In this document: positions 57,546-64,000 of the stretch, one piece after another
How the letters are laid out: the number at the start of each line of letters is the position of its first letter
Position numbering within the stretch: the first letter of the stretch is position 1
Assembly (NCBI GenBank): GCA_013359255.1
Contig: JABWCF010000001.1
Location: forward strand, 124,001 to 188,000
From: Flavobacteriales bacterium
Lineage (GTDB): Bacteria > Bacteroidota > Bacteroidia > Flavobacteriales_E > Vicingaceae
Direction of reading: 5' to 3'
DNA: 64,000 nt
Program-made: the position numbers and the translations under genes
Notes under the pieces: model-generated
Seen by the model: only the letters and a program-made list of their open reading frames with translations
The model's database searches: none
What the model was told of the DNA's origin: nothing

Positions 57546-58588
57546 TCGGTTAGGCTACCTTGGCAACTTGAACCAGAACCGGCAGTGCATCCGAAGCAAT
57601 GTTTTCCGGTGGCAATTTGGCGATGTTTCAAATGGTTAATGTTGAAATTGAAGAGGGTCTGGCCTGCTACGGTTAAAGGTAATTGCAACATTTGATTAAA
57701 ATCGCAGTCGTACAAGTTACCATTCCATGCTACAGAAATTGTGTTTTTGCACATAAGTCCATTTAATGTTTCCGGGTTATAAGCTGAAACAAGCATACTC
57801 ATGTAATCTTCATAATTCCCTGAGTTTATAAGATATTCAAGAAATCGATTGATGGGCATATTGTGAATGGCAATAAGATTATTGAAAGAGATATTGTAGG
57901 TTTTAAACAACTCTGTTTTGTATGCTTCTTCAAGGTTTTTTTGATTGGCCGACAGAAAGGCTCCGTTTGGGTTATACACCAAATCCAATATTAAATGTTT
58001 TTCTATTCCATACCCTATTTTGTTGAGCATTTGCAGTGCCTGAATAGATTTTTCAAAAACTCCGTTTCCTCTTTGTCGGTCGGTGCGTAGTGCGTTATAA
58101 AAAGGCAGTGAGCTCACAATGTGAACAGAATTGTTTTTAAAGAATTCTGGTAAATCATGGTAGTTAGCATTCGCTAGTATGATAGTAAGATTGCAACGTA
58201 CTATTATTTCTTTTATTTTGGTTTTTCTTATTTCTTCTACAAACCATCTAAAGTTTGGGTTCATTTCAGGTGCTCCTCCTGTAATATCAACACAACGAAA
58301 GTCATTTTCTTTTATAATTTTCAAGCAAACCTGCATGGTTTCTTTACTCATGATTTCTTTACGAGAAGGGCCTGCTTCTACATGGCAATGTTTACAGGTT
58401 TGATTGCACAGATAGCCTAAATTTACCTGAAAAACATCAATATGGGTTGATATAGGAGGAGGGTTGCCATTTTTTTTCAGCACCTCAAAAAAAGAGGGAG
58501 TCTTTTTATTTTGAATTTCTGATGAAACATAATCTGAAAGGCTAGAAATAGCTTCAGTTTGCTGTAATTCCTTTTCTGATGTGTTCAT
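57542..58588 (-). CDS. arsS: ArsS-type radical SAM protein (proposed arsenosugar synthase)
   Basis: 348 residues. The radical SAM cluster motif NLGYLCNQTCKHCH has Cys61, Cys65 and Cys68; the SPASM-like C-terminal region has CDFNQML and ends KHCFGCTAGSGSSCQGSL with Cys331, Cys334 and Cys342. Family members are proposed to add a 5'-deoxyadenosyl group to dimethylarsinate, the first step to arsenosugars, and some carry selenocysteine; here the tail positions are Cys. The gene overlaps neighbours on both sides by 1-4 bp. An ArsM methyltransferase that would make the substrate is not in the window. Confidence 0.9.
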   Translation of the reverse strand: MNTSEKELQQTEAISSLSDYVSSEIQNKKTPSFFEVLKKNGNPPPISTHIDVFQVNLGYLCNQTCKHCHVEAGPSRKEIMSKETMQVCLKIIKENDFRCVDITGGAPEMNPNFRWFVEEIRKTKIKEIIVRCNLTIILANANYHDLPEFFKNNSVHIVSSLPFYNALRTDRQRGNGVFEKSIQALQMLNKIGYGIEKHLILDLVYNPNGAFLSANQKNLEEAYKTELFKTYNISFNNLIAIHNMPINRFLEYLINSGNYEDYMSMLVSAYNPETLNGLMCKNTISVAWNGNLYDCDFNQMLQLPLTVAGQTLFNFNINHLKHRQIATGKHCFGCTAGSGSSCQGSLTE

Positions 58589-58923
58589 TACATCATTATT
58601 TTTTTCGCTTTATTCATCATTTGTACCCCGTGTACCAAACTGGCTCCGCCTCTTATTGCGGTGGCTACATGCACAGCTTCCATTAATTGTGCTTCGCTAA
58701 ATCCTTTGGTTACACTTTCTTGTGTATATGCGTCAATACAGTAGGGGCATTGAACGGCATGTGCAACAGCTAATGCGATAAGGGCTTTTTCTTTTTCGCT
58801 CAAGGCTCCGTCTTTAAACACATGTTGGTAGTAATCAAAAAATTTTTCGGCAAGTTTGGGTTCAAATTCGCTGATGTTCCCAAATTTTTTTAAATCATCT
58901 GGATTGTAGTATGTTTTCTCCAT
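58588..58923 (-). CDS. CMD/AhpD-like protein of the arsenosugar cluster
   Basis: 111 residues. The AhpD-type redox centre is AHAVQCPYCIDAYTQ with His55, Cys59 and Cys62. It belongs to the carboxymuconolactone decarboxylase/alkylhydroperoxidase fold; I recall the ArsS-linked subgroup as arsenosugar-associated peroxidase-like proteins. It overlaps the ArsS start by 1 bp. A role in thiol redox or detoxification is likely, but the reaction is not established. Confidence 0.9.
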   Translation of the reverse strand: MEKTYYNPDDLKKFGNISEFEPKLAEKFFDYYQHVFKDGALSEKEKALIALAVAHAVQCPYCIDAYTQESVTKGFSEAQLMEAVHVATAIRGGASLVHGVQMMNKAKKIMM

Positions 58924-58926
58924 GTT

Positions 58927-59628
58927 TTATTCGTTTAGTTTCCAGTTATACTGTGAAAAAGAAATTTTTGTTTTTGTCTCTATTTTTATTTTTGAATATT
59001 GATTGATGAAATCTGCTAGCGTGCCGTTTTTAGTAAAGTCTTCCTTATACCAACTGAATAGTTCAGAAAGAATTGCTTTGTTTTTGTTAAGAGTGTTTTT
59101 TGTGGTATCGTTTATAAAATCTATTGTTTGGGAGAGGAGTTGTATTTCTATTTTTTCGGCTTCGTAGGCTTCGCTTCGTAGTTTAGGGCAAGAGGCAGCA
59201 GCACATACCAATGCAAAATGAATACGTGGCTCGTTAAATTTTTTTCGAATCATCTGATGTTCAATTTCGTTTAGTGTGTAGGTTTTGTTTTCTATTTTTA
59301 TGAAAGGAATATCCCAGGGCTTATCAATATTAGTAATGCTTGCCATAGGGTAATATTTTAACACCAGCTGTATGGTAAAGGCATTATAAGCGTTAATCCA
59401 ATAAGCTAACTCTTCGTTTGATGAATACGTTTGGTCGGGGGCTTTTTTCGCAAGTTGAAAAAGGTATTTATCAAGCAACTCTCTATCCGTTTTAAATCCC
59501 TGATAGTTTACATTACCTTTTTCTGATACATGTTTCTTTAAAAGTTGGTTCCACATTTCATGTGAAACTTTTGCCTCCGAAACAAACGGAATACAAAAAA
59601 AGACAAGATAAAGTAGCTTGTTTACCAT
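58927..59628 (-). CDS. DUF547-domain protein
   Basis: About 233 residues. The secreted N-terminus (VNKLLYLVFFCIPFVSEAK) is followed by the DUF547 domain: ELAYWINAYNAFTIQLVLKYYP, TYTLNEIEHQMIRKKFNEPR, RIHFALVCAAASCPKLRSEAY and ending FLKYNWKLN-type (here FSQYNWKLNE). DUF547 proteins occur often with ArsS genes. ATG 59628 gives a clean signal peptide; the longer frame from 59670 would extend into the promoter region. It is the first gene of the minus-strand operon. Function is unknown. Confidence 0.85.
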   Translation of the reverse strand: MVNKLLYLVFFCIPFVSEAKVSHEMWNQLLKKHVSEKGNVNYQGFKTDRELLDKYLFQLAKKAPDQTYSSNEELAYWINAYNAFTIQLVLKYYPMASITNIDKPWDIPFIKIENKTYTLNEIEHQMIRKKFNEPRIHFALVCAAASCPKLRSEAYEAEKIEIQLLSQTIDFINDTTKNTLNKNKAILSELFSWYKEDFTKNGTLADFINQYSKIKIETKTKISFSQYNWKLNE

Positions 59629-59644
59629 AAAGGTTTTGTATGTT

Positions 59645-59653
59645 ACAAATATA
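59645..59653 (-). promoter_or_regulatory. -7 promoter element of the ArsS operon
   Basis: Minus strand TATATTTGT is a perfect -7 box, 16 bp before ATG 59628. It is the only good promoter seen ahead of the ten-gene operon. Confidence 0.5.
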
Positions 59654-59730
59654 CGTAAATACCATGCCAAAGGCGTAGAGAAAACTTGTGAGATAGATTG
59701 TTTTTTGTGATGAATAGAAATACGGTGGTT

Positions 59731-60252
59731 TTAAAAAAGGTGTTTAATTTCTTTTTTAAGCAGAGTAATAGCCATTTCCGATGGATTATTTTCCGATTGA
59801 GAGATAATATTTAATAGTTGTTTACTCAACTCCATTCCATCGGCTTCGGGGCCTATTTTAATGGCCACATTATTTATGAGTTTAATTAATTCTTCTTTCA
59901 CAGCCTTTACGGTATTCCATGCATTTACCGAAATATATAATTGCTGGGTAACATTATGGTCGTACTCCTGCCGAATGGCTTTTACCATTTCACTTTGTAA
60001 AAGACGGGCACTCATACCAGGTTGGTAAGTACGCATTACCAAACTTTGCAATGTAGTGCGTTCTAGCAATAGTACAACACGTTCGTATGCCTGCAAACGG
60101 ATAGGTAAAACAGTTTGCTGATTGTTTTTTTTAATTTCTACCATTAATTTCCGATATTCATTATCCAGAAATTTTTTTAATACAAGAAAAGTTGCGGCAA
60201 ATACTACTATAGAAGGTAAAACGTATTTTAAAATCTCTAAAAATTCATTCAT
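59731..60252 (-). CDS. Small membrane-anchored conserved hypothetical protein
   Basis: 173 residues: an N-terminal TM helix (ILKYVLPSIVVFAATFLVLKKFL, about 7-29) and a helical cytoplasmic part with LPIRLQAYERVVLLLERTT and GMSARLLQSEMVKAIRQEYDHN. I believe such proteins are widespread in Bacteroidota (DUF-type), but I know no function. It is separated from the ArsS operon by about 100 bp, has its own -7 box, and faces the aspC gene. Confidence 0.8.
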   Translation of the reverse strand: MNEFLEILKYVLPSIVVFAATFLVLKKFLDNEYRKLMVEIKKNNQQTVLPIRLQAYERVVLLLERTTLQSLVMRTYQPGMSARLLQSEMVKAIRQEYDHNVTQQLYISVNAWNTVKAVKEELIKLINNVAIKIGPEADGMELSKQLLNIISQSENNPSEMAITLLKKEIKHLF

Positions 60253-60287
60253 GGTTGTAAGTTTGTAATCTATTTAACGGGCAATGT

Positions 60288-60296
60288 ACAAAATTA
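60288..60296 (-). promoter_or_regulatory. -7 promoter element of the hypothetical gene at 59731
   Basis: Minus strand TAATTTTGT, a perfect consensus, 35 bp before the ATG at 60252. It lies 2 bp from the opposing -7 box of the aminotransferase gene. Confidence 0.5.
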
Positions 60297-60298
60297 TT

Positions 60299-60307
60299 TA
60301 GATTTGC
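60299..60307 (+). promoter_or_regulatory. -7 promoter element of the aminotransferase gene
   Basis: TAGATTTGC is a perfect match, 29 bp before ATG 60337, and abuts the divergent -7 box at 60288-60296. Confidence 0.5.
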
Positions 60308-60336
60308 CTTAAACTATACAAAACTACCAGTATAAA

Positions 60337-61530
60337 ATGCACAGCTTAGCCAAACGCATGGAGAACCTAGTAGAGTCGCAAACACTCGCTATGGCTCGTA
60401 AAAGCAGAGAACTGCAGGAACAGGGAATAGATGTAATAAGCCTAAGCATAGGGGAGCCCGATTTTGATACCCCCGAGTTTATTAAAGAAGCCGCTTTTGA
60501 AGCTATTCGAAATAATTTTACACATTATACCCCTGTCCCCGGTTTTTTAGATTTAAGGCAGGCTATTTGCACCAAGTTTAAACGAGATAATCATTTGGAG
60601 TACAAGCCCGATGAAATTGTGGTATCTACCGGAGCCAAACAATCTATTATTAACGTAATTCTTGCTTTAATTGGAAAAGGCGATGAAGTGTTGTTGCCTG
60701 CCCCCTATTGGGTTAGCTATTACGAAATGATTAAGCTATCGGAAGGAACTCCCATAGCTATACCCTCTTCTATAGATAAGGATTTTAAAATTACTCCGGA
60801 GCAACTCAGAGCGGCTATTACACCCAATACAAAACTTTTTATATTTAGTTCTCCCTGCAATCCCAGCGGATCTTACTATAACGCACACGAACTCGAAGCT
60901 CTGGCTCATGTGTTTGCCGAATTTCCGAATGTAATTGTGGTTTCTGATGAAATATACGAACACATTAATTTTACAGGAAAACATACCAGTTTTGCTTCTA
61001 TAAAAGGAATGTTTAACAGAACGGTTACTGTAAATGGAGTGTCGAAAGGTTTTGCTATGACCGGTTGGAGAATTGGTTACATAGGAGCACCCAAGTGGCT
61101 TGCTGATGCCTGCACAAAAATTCAAGGGCAGTTTACTTCGGGTACTTGCAGTATTTCTCAAAAAGCAGCAAAAGCAGCTATTTTAGCCGATCCGCTTATT
61201 ACAGAACCTATGAAAAATGCTTTTTTAGAAAGAAGAGATTTAGTGCTCGATATGCTTTCGCAAATAAAGGGGTTAAAGCTCAATAAACCGCAGGGGGCGT
61301 TTTACGTATTTCCCGATGTACAATATTTTTTCGGAAAAAAGTATAAAAATTATGTAATTAATAATTCGTTTGACTTAGCTATGTACTTGCTCAACGATGC
61401 CAATGTAGCCATTGTTACAGGCGAAGCTTTTGGTGATACCCATTGCATACGAATTTCGTACGCAACTTCGAAAGAACTGCTTAAAACAGCTATGACACGA
61501 ATGAAGGTGGCTTTAGAAAAATTAGAATAA
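60337..61530 (+). CDS. Aspartate aminotransferase (class I PLP)
   Basis: 397 residues. It starts with the AspC-Ib pattern LAKRMENLVESQTLAMARKSR, then VISLSIGEPDFDTPEFI, HYTPVPGFLDLRQAIC, SPCNPSG, VVSDEIYEHINF and the PLP lysine Lys237 in VNGVSKGFAMTGWR. Arg near 375 (HCIRISYATS) binds the substrate carboxylate. Aspartate-oxoglutarate transamination is the expected activity, though aromatic or other amino acids cannot be excluded. It has its own -7 box and the heptose-kinase gene follows 2 bp later. Confidence 0.93.
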   Translation: MHSLAKRMENLVESQTLAMARKSRELQEQGIDVISLSIGEPDFDTPEFIKEAAFEAIRNNFTHYTPVPGFLDLRQAICTKFKRDNHLEYKPDEIVVSTGAKQSIINVILALIGKGDEVLLPAPYWVSYYEMIKLSEGTPIAIPSSIDKDFKITPEQLRAAITPNTKLFIFSSPCNPSGSYYNAHELEALAHVFAEFPNVIVVSDEIYEHINFTGKHTSFASIKGMFNRTVTVNGVSKGFAMTGWRIGYIGAPKWLADACTKIQGQFTSGTCSISQKAAKAAILADPLITEPMKNAFLERRDLVLDMLSQIKGLKLNKPQGAFYVFPDVQYFFGKKYKNYVINNSFDLAMYLLNDANVAIVTGEAFGDTHCIRISYATSKELLKTAMTRMKVALEKLE

Positions 61531-61532
61531 AC

Positions 61533-62531
61533 TTGAACAAAGAAGAATTACCACAATTGTTTACCCAATTCGCCAATGTAAAAGCCTTGGTAATAGGTGA
61601 TATAATGCTAGATTCGTACATTATAGGCACAGCCTACCGCATTTCGCCCGAAGCTCCTGTGCCGGTTGTAAATGTGCAAAAAAAGGAAAATAGGCCGGGT
61701 GGGGCAGCCAATGTGGCTGTAAACTTAAAATCACTCGGTGCACAAGTTTCGATGTGTGCAGTGTTGGGGAATGACGAAGAGGGAAACCTCTTACTTTCTT
61801 CCTTAGAAAAAGCCGGTATTTATACCGATGGAATAATTAAAGACGAAACACGCAATACCACTACTAAAACACGTATTGTGGCCAGTAATCATCAAATGCT
61901 TAGGGTAGACAGCGAAAACTGTGAGCCTGTAAATCAAAATATAGTAAGCGATTTAGTGAAGTATGTTCAATCGAAAATAGAAAAAAAACAATGCGATGTA
62001 ATCATTTTTGAGGATTATGATAAAGGACTTTTAAGCGAATTGTTTATTCAGAAAGTAGTAGAAATAGCAAACTATCATAAAATTCCTGTAGTGGTAGACC
62101 CTAAGAAAAATAATTTTTTCAGCTATAAAAAGGTAACACTTTTTAAGCCCAATCTTAAAGAGTTGAATGAAGGATTGAATGTATGTATACCTAAAAACGA
62201 TCTTCCGGCTATTCAGTGTGCCGTAAAAGAATTAAATCAAACGCTAAATGCAGAAACCATTATGCTCACGCTTTCTGAAAACGGGGTATTGCTTTACACT
62301 TCCAACACGTTTAAGCATATCAAAGCACACTCAAGGCAAATTGCCGATGTATCGGGTGCAGGAGATACTGTAATAAGCGTTGCAGCACTCTGTGTGGCAA
62401 TGAATGTAAAGACCGATTTTATGGCTGAATTATCGAACATTGCCGGAGGCTTGGTTTGCGAAAAAGCAGGAGTTGTGCCCGTAAATAAAGATGAATTATT
62501 TAAAGAAGCCTCAAGAATAATTTACAAATAA
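61533..62531 (+). CDS. rfaE1: RfaE1-like PfkB carbohydrate kinase (heptose 7-phosphate kinase type)
   Basis: 332 residues. Conserved parts are VIGDIMLDSYIIG, the subgroup mark YRISPEAPVPVV near 40-51, GGAANVAVNLKSLG and the ATP/catalytic SGAGDT with Asp278. The RISPEAPVPVV block indicates D-glycero-beta-D-manno-heptose 7-phosphate kinase, the N-terminal half of HldE; no fused or adjacent cytidylyl/adenylyl domain is seen, so the second half would be encoded separately. It starts with TTG at 61533, 2 bp after the aminotransferase stop. Probable role: ADP-heptose for LPS. Confidence 0.88.
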   Translation: MNKEELPQLFTQFANVKALVIGDIMLDSYIIGTAYRISPEAPVPVVNVQKKENRPGGAANVAVNLKSLGAQVSMCAVLGNDEEGNLLLSSLEKAGIYTDGIIKDETRNTTTKTRIVASNHQMLRVDSENCEPVNQNIVSDLVKYVQSKIEKKQCDVIIFEDYDKGLLSELFIQKVVEIANYHKIPVVVDPKKNNFFSYKKVTLFKPNLKELNEGLNVCIPKNDLPAIQCAVKELNQTLNAETIMLTLSENGVLLYTSNTFKHIKAHSRQIADVSGAGDTVISVAALCVAMNVKTDFMAELSNIAGGLVCEKAGVVPVNKDELFKEASRIIYK

Positions 62532-62534
62532 GAA

Positions 62535-64000
62535 ATGACCCTCCATTCATTTAGAGAAAAGGTAAATCTGGCTATTTACGATAGCAAGGAAAAAGTAGAT
62601 TGGATTAGAAAAGCAGTTATACTCTTTGTTTCTGTAGTTTCTATTATTACATTGGCTATTTATTACGGCTATCCGCAAACTGCCGAAACAAAAAAGCTTT
62701 TAATTAATATTATTCAAGCCGGATTTTTAGTATACGTCATTAATTATTGTGTTCAGTTTATTTACGATTTTGAACCTCTTAATTTTATAAAACGTACCTG
62801 GTTCGAAGCGATAATTATGGCGTTACTTATTGCAGAGGGTATTAGCCATTCGTTAACTGGAAATCTTTTGCTTATTTCATTGTTTGAGCGAATAGGTGTA
62901 GTAAACATTTCTGGATACTATGCCTTGTTTGTGCAGTTTTATTTTTTGTTGGTAATACTTACCGAAGTTGTAGTGCGAAGCAATGTACTGCCCAAATTTC
63001 AACTTGACCCTTCGGCTGTTTTTATTTTTACATTTATATTTATTTCACTCTTAGGTGCCGTATTGCTTATGATGCCAGAAATGACGACCATGCACGGCTC
63101 TATGAATTTTTTAGATGCTCTATTTACTTCAACCAGTGCCACCTGTGTAACGGGGTTAATTGTGGTTGATACAGCTACTTTTTTTACCGCAAAGGGGCAA
63201 TTTATTATTATGATGCTTATTGTAGTAGGTGGAATAAATATTATTTCTTTCGGCTCTTTTATTGCACTAGCTTCAAAAGTGGGAGTAACATTAAAACATC
63301 ATTCGGTAGTAGAAAATTTTGTAAATAAATCTTCTATGTTCAGTTCAAAATCAATGCTGGGCAGAGTATTGCTATGGGTATTTATAATAGAACTGATGGC
63401 AACTGTTCTTATTTATCTTTCGTGGTCGGATGCCGTTCCGTTTAAAAATTTTGGCGACAAGGTTTTTTATTCCGTTTTTCATGCTGTTTCGGCTTTTAAC
63501 AATGCCGGCTTTTCTATTTTAACCGATGGCTTGTATAATACTGCAGTACGAGATAATTCTGCTTTACAAATAATAATTGCTTTAGTAATCTTCTTTGGTT
63601 CTTTGGGTATACTTACTTTAATTGATTTGTTTAGTTTCAGAAACATATTGGATAGAATTAGAAACCCTTGGAAACAATGGCAATTTGGCACTAAAATAGC
63701 TTTTTACTTTTCGGTAGCATTGGTAATTTCGGGTGCGGTTTTGTTTTATGTACTGGAAGCAAATAATTCACTTTACGATAAAACCATCTTTCAATCGGTA
63801 GTTCATTCTTTTTTTCAATCGGTAACTACCCGTACAGCCGGATTTAATACCATAGACTTGGTTTATGTAAGCACTCCTGCTTTATTTATTATGGTTTTTT
63901 TAATGTTTATTGGTGCTTCTTCGGGTTCAACAGGGGGAGGCATTAAAACCTCAACATTTGCTTTAATATTTGCAGCGGTTATTTCGTCTATCCGCGATGA
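62535..64000 (+). CDS. trkH: TrkH/KtrB-family potassium uptake channel (3'-truncated by window)
   Basis: An ATG at 62535, 3 bp after the kinase gene, opens a frame of at least 488 codons that continues past the window end. It is a polytopic protein with the four TrkH/KtrB selectivity-loop segments: TSTSATCVTGL, FHAVSAFNNAGFS, SVTTRTAGFNT and the start of GASSGSTGGGIKTS. An N-terminal extension of about 150 residues with four further TM helices precedes the canonical core, longer than in KtrB. It would take up K+ with a cytoplasmic TrkA/KtrA subunit, which should be downstream or elsewhere. Confidence 0.93.
   Translation, partial: MTLHSFREKVNLAIYDSKEKVDWIRKAVILFVSVVSIITLAIYYGYPQTAETKKLLINIIQAGFLVYVINYCVQFIYDFEPLNFIKRTWFEAIIMALLIAEGISHSLTGNLLLISLFERIGVVNISGYYALFVQFYFLLVILTEVVVRSNVLPKFQLDPSAVFIFTFIFISLLGAVLLMMPEMTTMHGSMNFLDALFTSTSATCVTGLIVVDTATFFTAKGQFIIMMLIVVGGINIISFGSFIALASKVGVTLKHHSVVENFVNKSSMFSSKSMLGRVLLWVFIIELMATVLIYLSWSDAVPFKNFGDKVFYSVFHAVSAFNNAGFSILTDGLYNTAVRDNSALQIIIALVIFFGSLGILTLIDLFSFRNILDRIRNPWKQWQFGTKIAFYFSVALVISGAVLFYVLEANNSLYDKTIFQSVVHSFFQSVTTRTAGFNTIDLVYVSTPALFIMVFLMFIGASSGSTGGGIKTSTFALIFAAVISSIRD

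Noticed and set aside
60736..61161. 141-codon minus-strand open frame inside the aminotransferase gene
   Set aside because: Antisense to conserved PLP-enzyme motifs and with Cys/Ser-rich unlikely composition.

Overview
The window looks like a chromosomal segment of an AT-rich member of the Bacteroidota. Supporting this are two type IX secretion (T9SS) C-terminal sorting domains (one per-type, one gliding-associated CHU_C type), a DUF6089-like outer-membrane barrel protein, an OstA-like protein, a Bacteroidota-style exosortase, and repeated intergenic copies of the Bacteroidota -7 promoter element TAnnTTTG(C/T). I cannot fix genus or family. No rRNA, tRNA, CRISPR array, insertion sequence, prophage or origin was seen. 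Coding density is very high; the only gene-free stretch over 300 bp is 20482-20864.

Layout. (1) 1-5903, plus strand: tail of an unknown CDS, CPA2 cation/proton antiporter, an RmlD-like reductase, a TPR/SpoIIE-type phosphatase, MsrB. (2) 5909-14927, minus strand: an operon-like run rel - fur-family - STAS - purA - OstA-like, then fahA, glyA and a tiny Pro/Gly-rich protein ending in a PID-motif/TM/basic tail. (3) 14983-20481, minus strand: a large T9SS cargo protein, a Wzx-like flippase and an SGNH-like protein. (4) 20865-29339, minus strand: a seven-gene operon for a nonulosonic (sialic-type) acid and its transfer, headed by a Wzc-like tyrosine autokinase with a (Gly-Tyr)10 tail. It holds a NeuB, a NeuB-cytidylyltransferase fusion, a KdsC-type phosphatase, a hexapeptide acetyltransferase, a YhcH/NanQ-like protein and a transferase. 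(5) 29468-43302, divergent plus strand: a fourteen-gene operon starting with an exosortase and a small membrane partner, followed by an N-acetyl sugar amidotransferase, six glycosyltransferases (one possibly non-catalytic), FkbM methyltransferase, sulfotransferase, Wzy/ligase-like protein, GNAT, polysaccharide deacetylase and carbamoyltransferase. Regions 3-5 together form an extracellular polysaccharide locus; no Wza-type exporter or initiating phosphoglycosyltransferase is in the window.

(6) 43347-50112: DUF6089-like protein (minus), then a FabK/NMO-like flavoprotein, an active/inactive M16 peptidase pair and a CHU_C T9SS cargo protein (plus). (7) 50096-59628, minus strand: a ten-gene operon built around an ArsS-type radical SAM enzyme, with its usual CMD-like and DUF2064 (TIGR04282-type) companions, a DUF547 protein, a secreted rhodanese, an FAD oxidoreductase plus polyferredoxin pair, two GT2 enzymes and a polytopic mannosyltransferase-like protein. 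(8) 59731-64000: a small membrane protein (minus) diverging from aspartate aminotransferase, a heptose-kinase-type PfkB protein and a TrkH potassium transporter cut by the window end.

The most interesting parts are the linked nonulosonate/exosortase/EPS locus (fused and partly degenerate NeuB, candidate sortase-like substrate nearby) and the ArsS operon, which combines a proposed arsenosugar step with redox and lipid-linked-sugar-type functions that have no obvious described role together.
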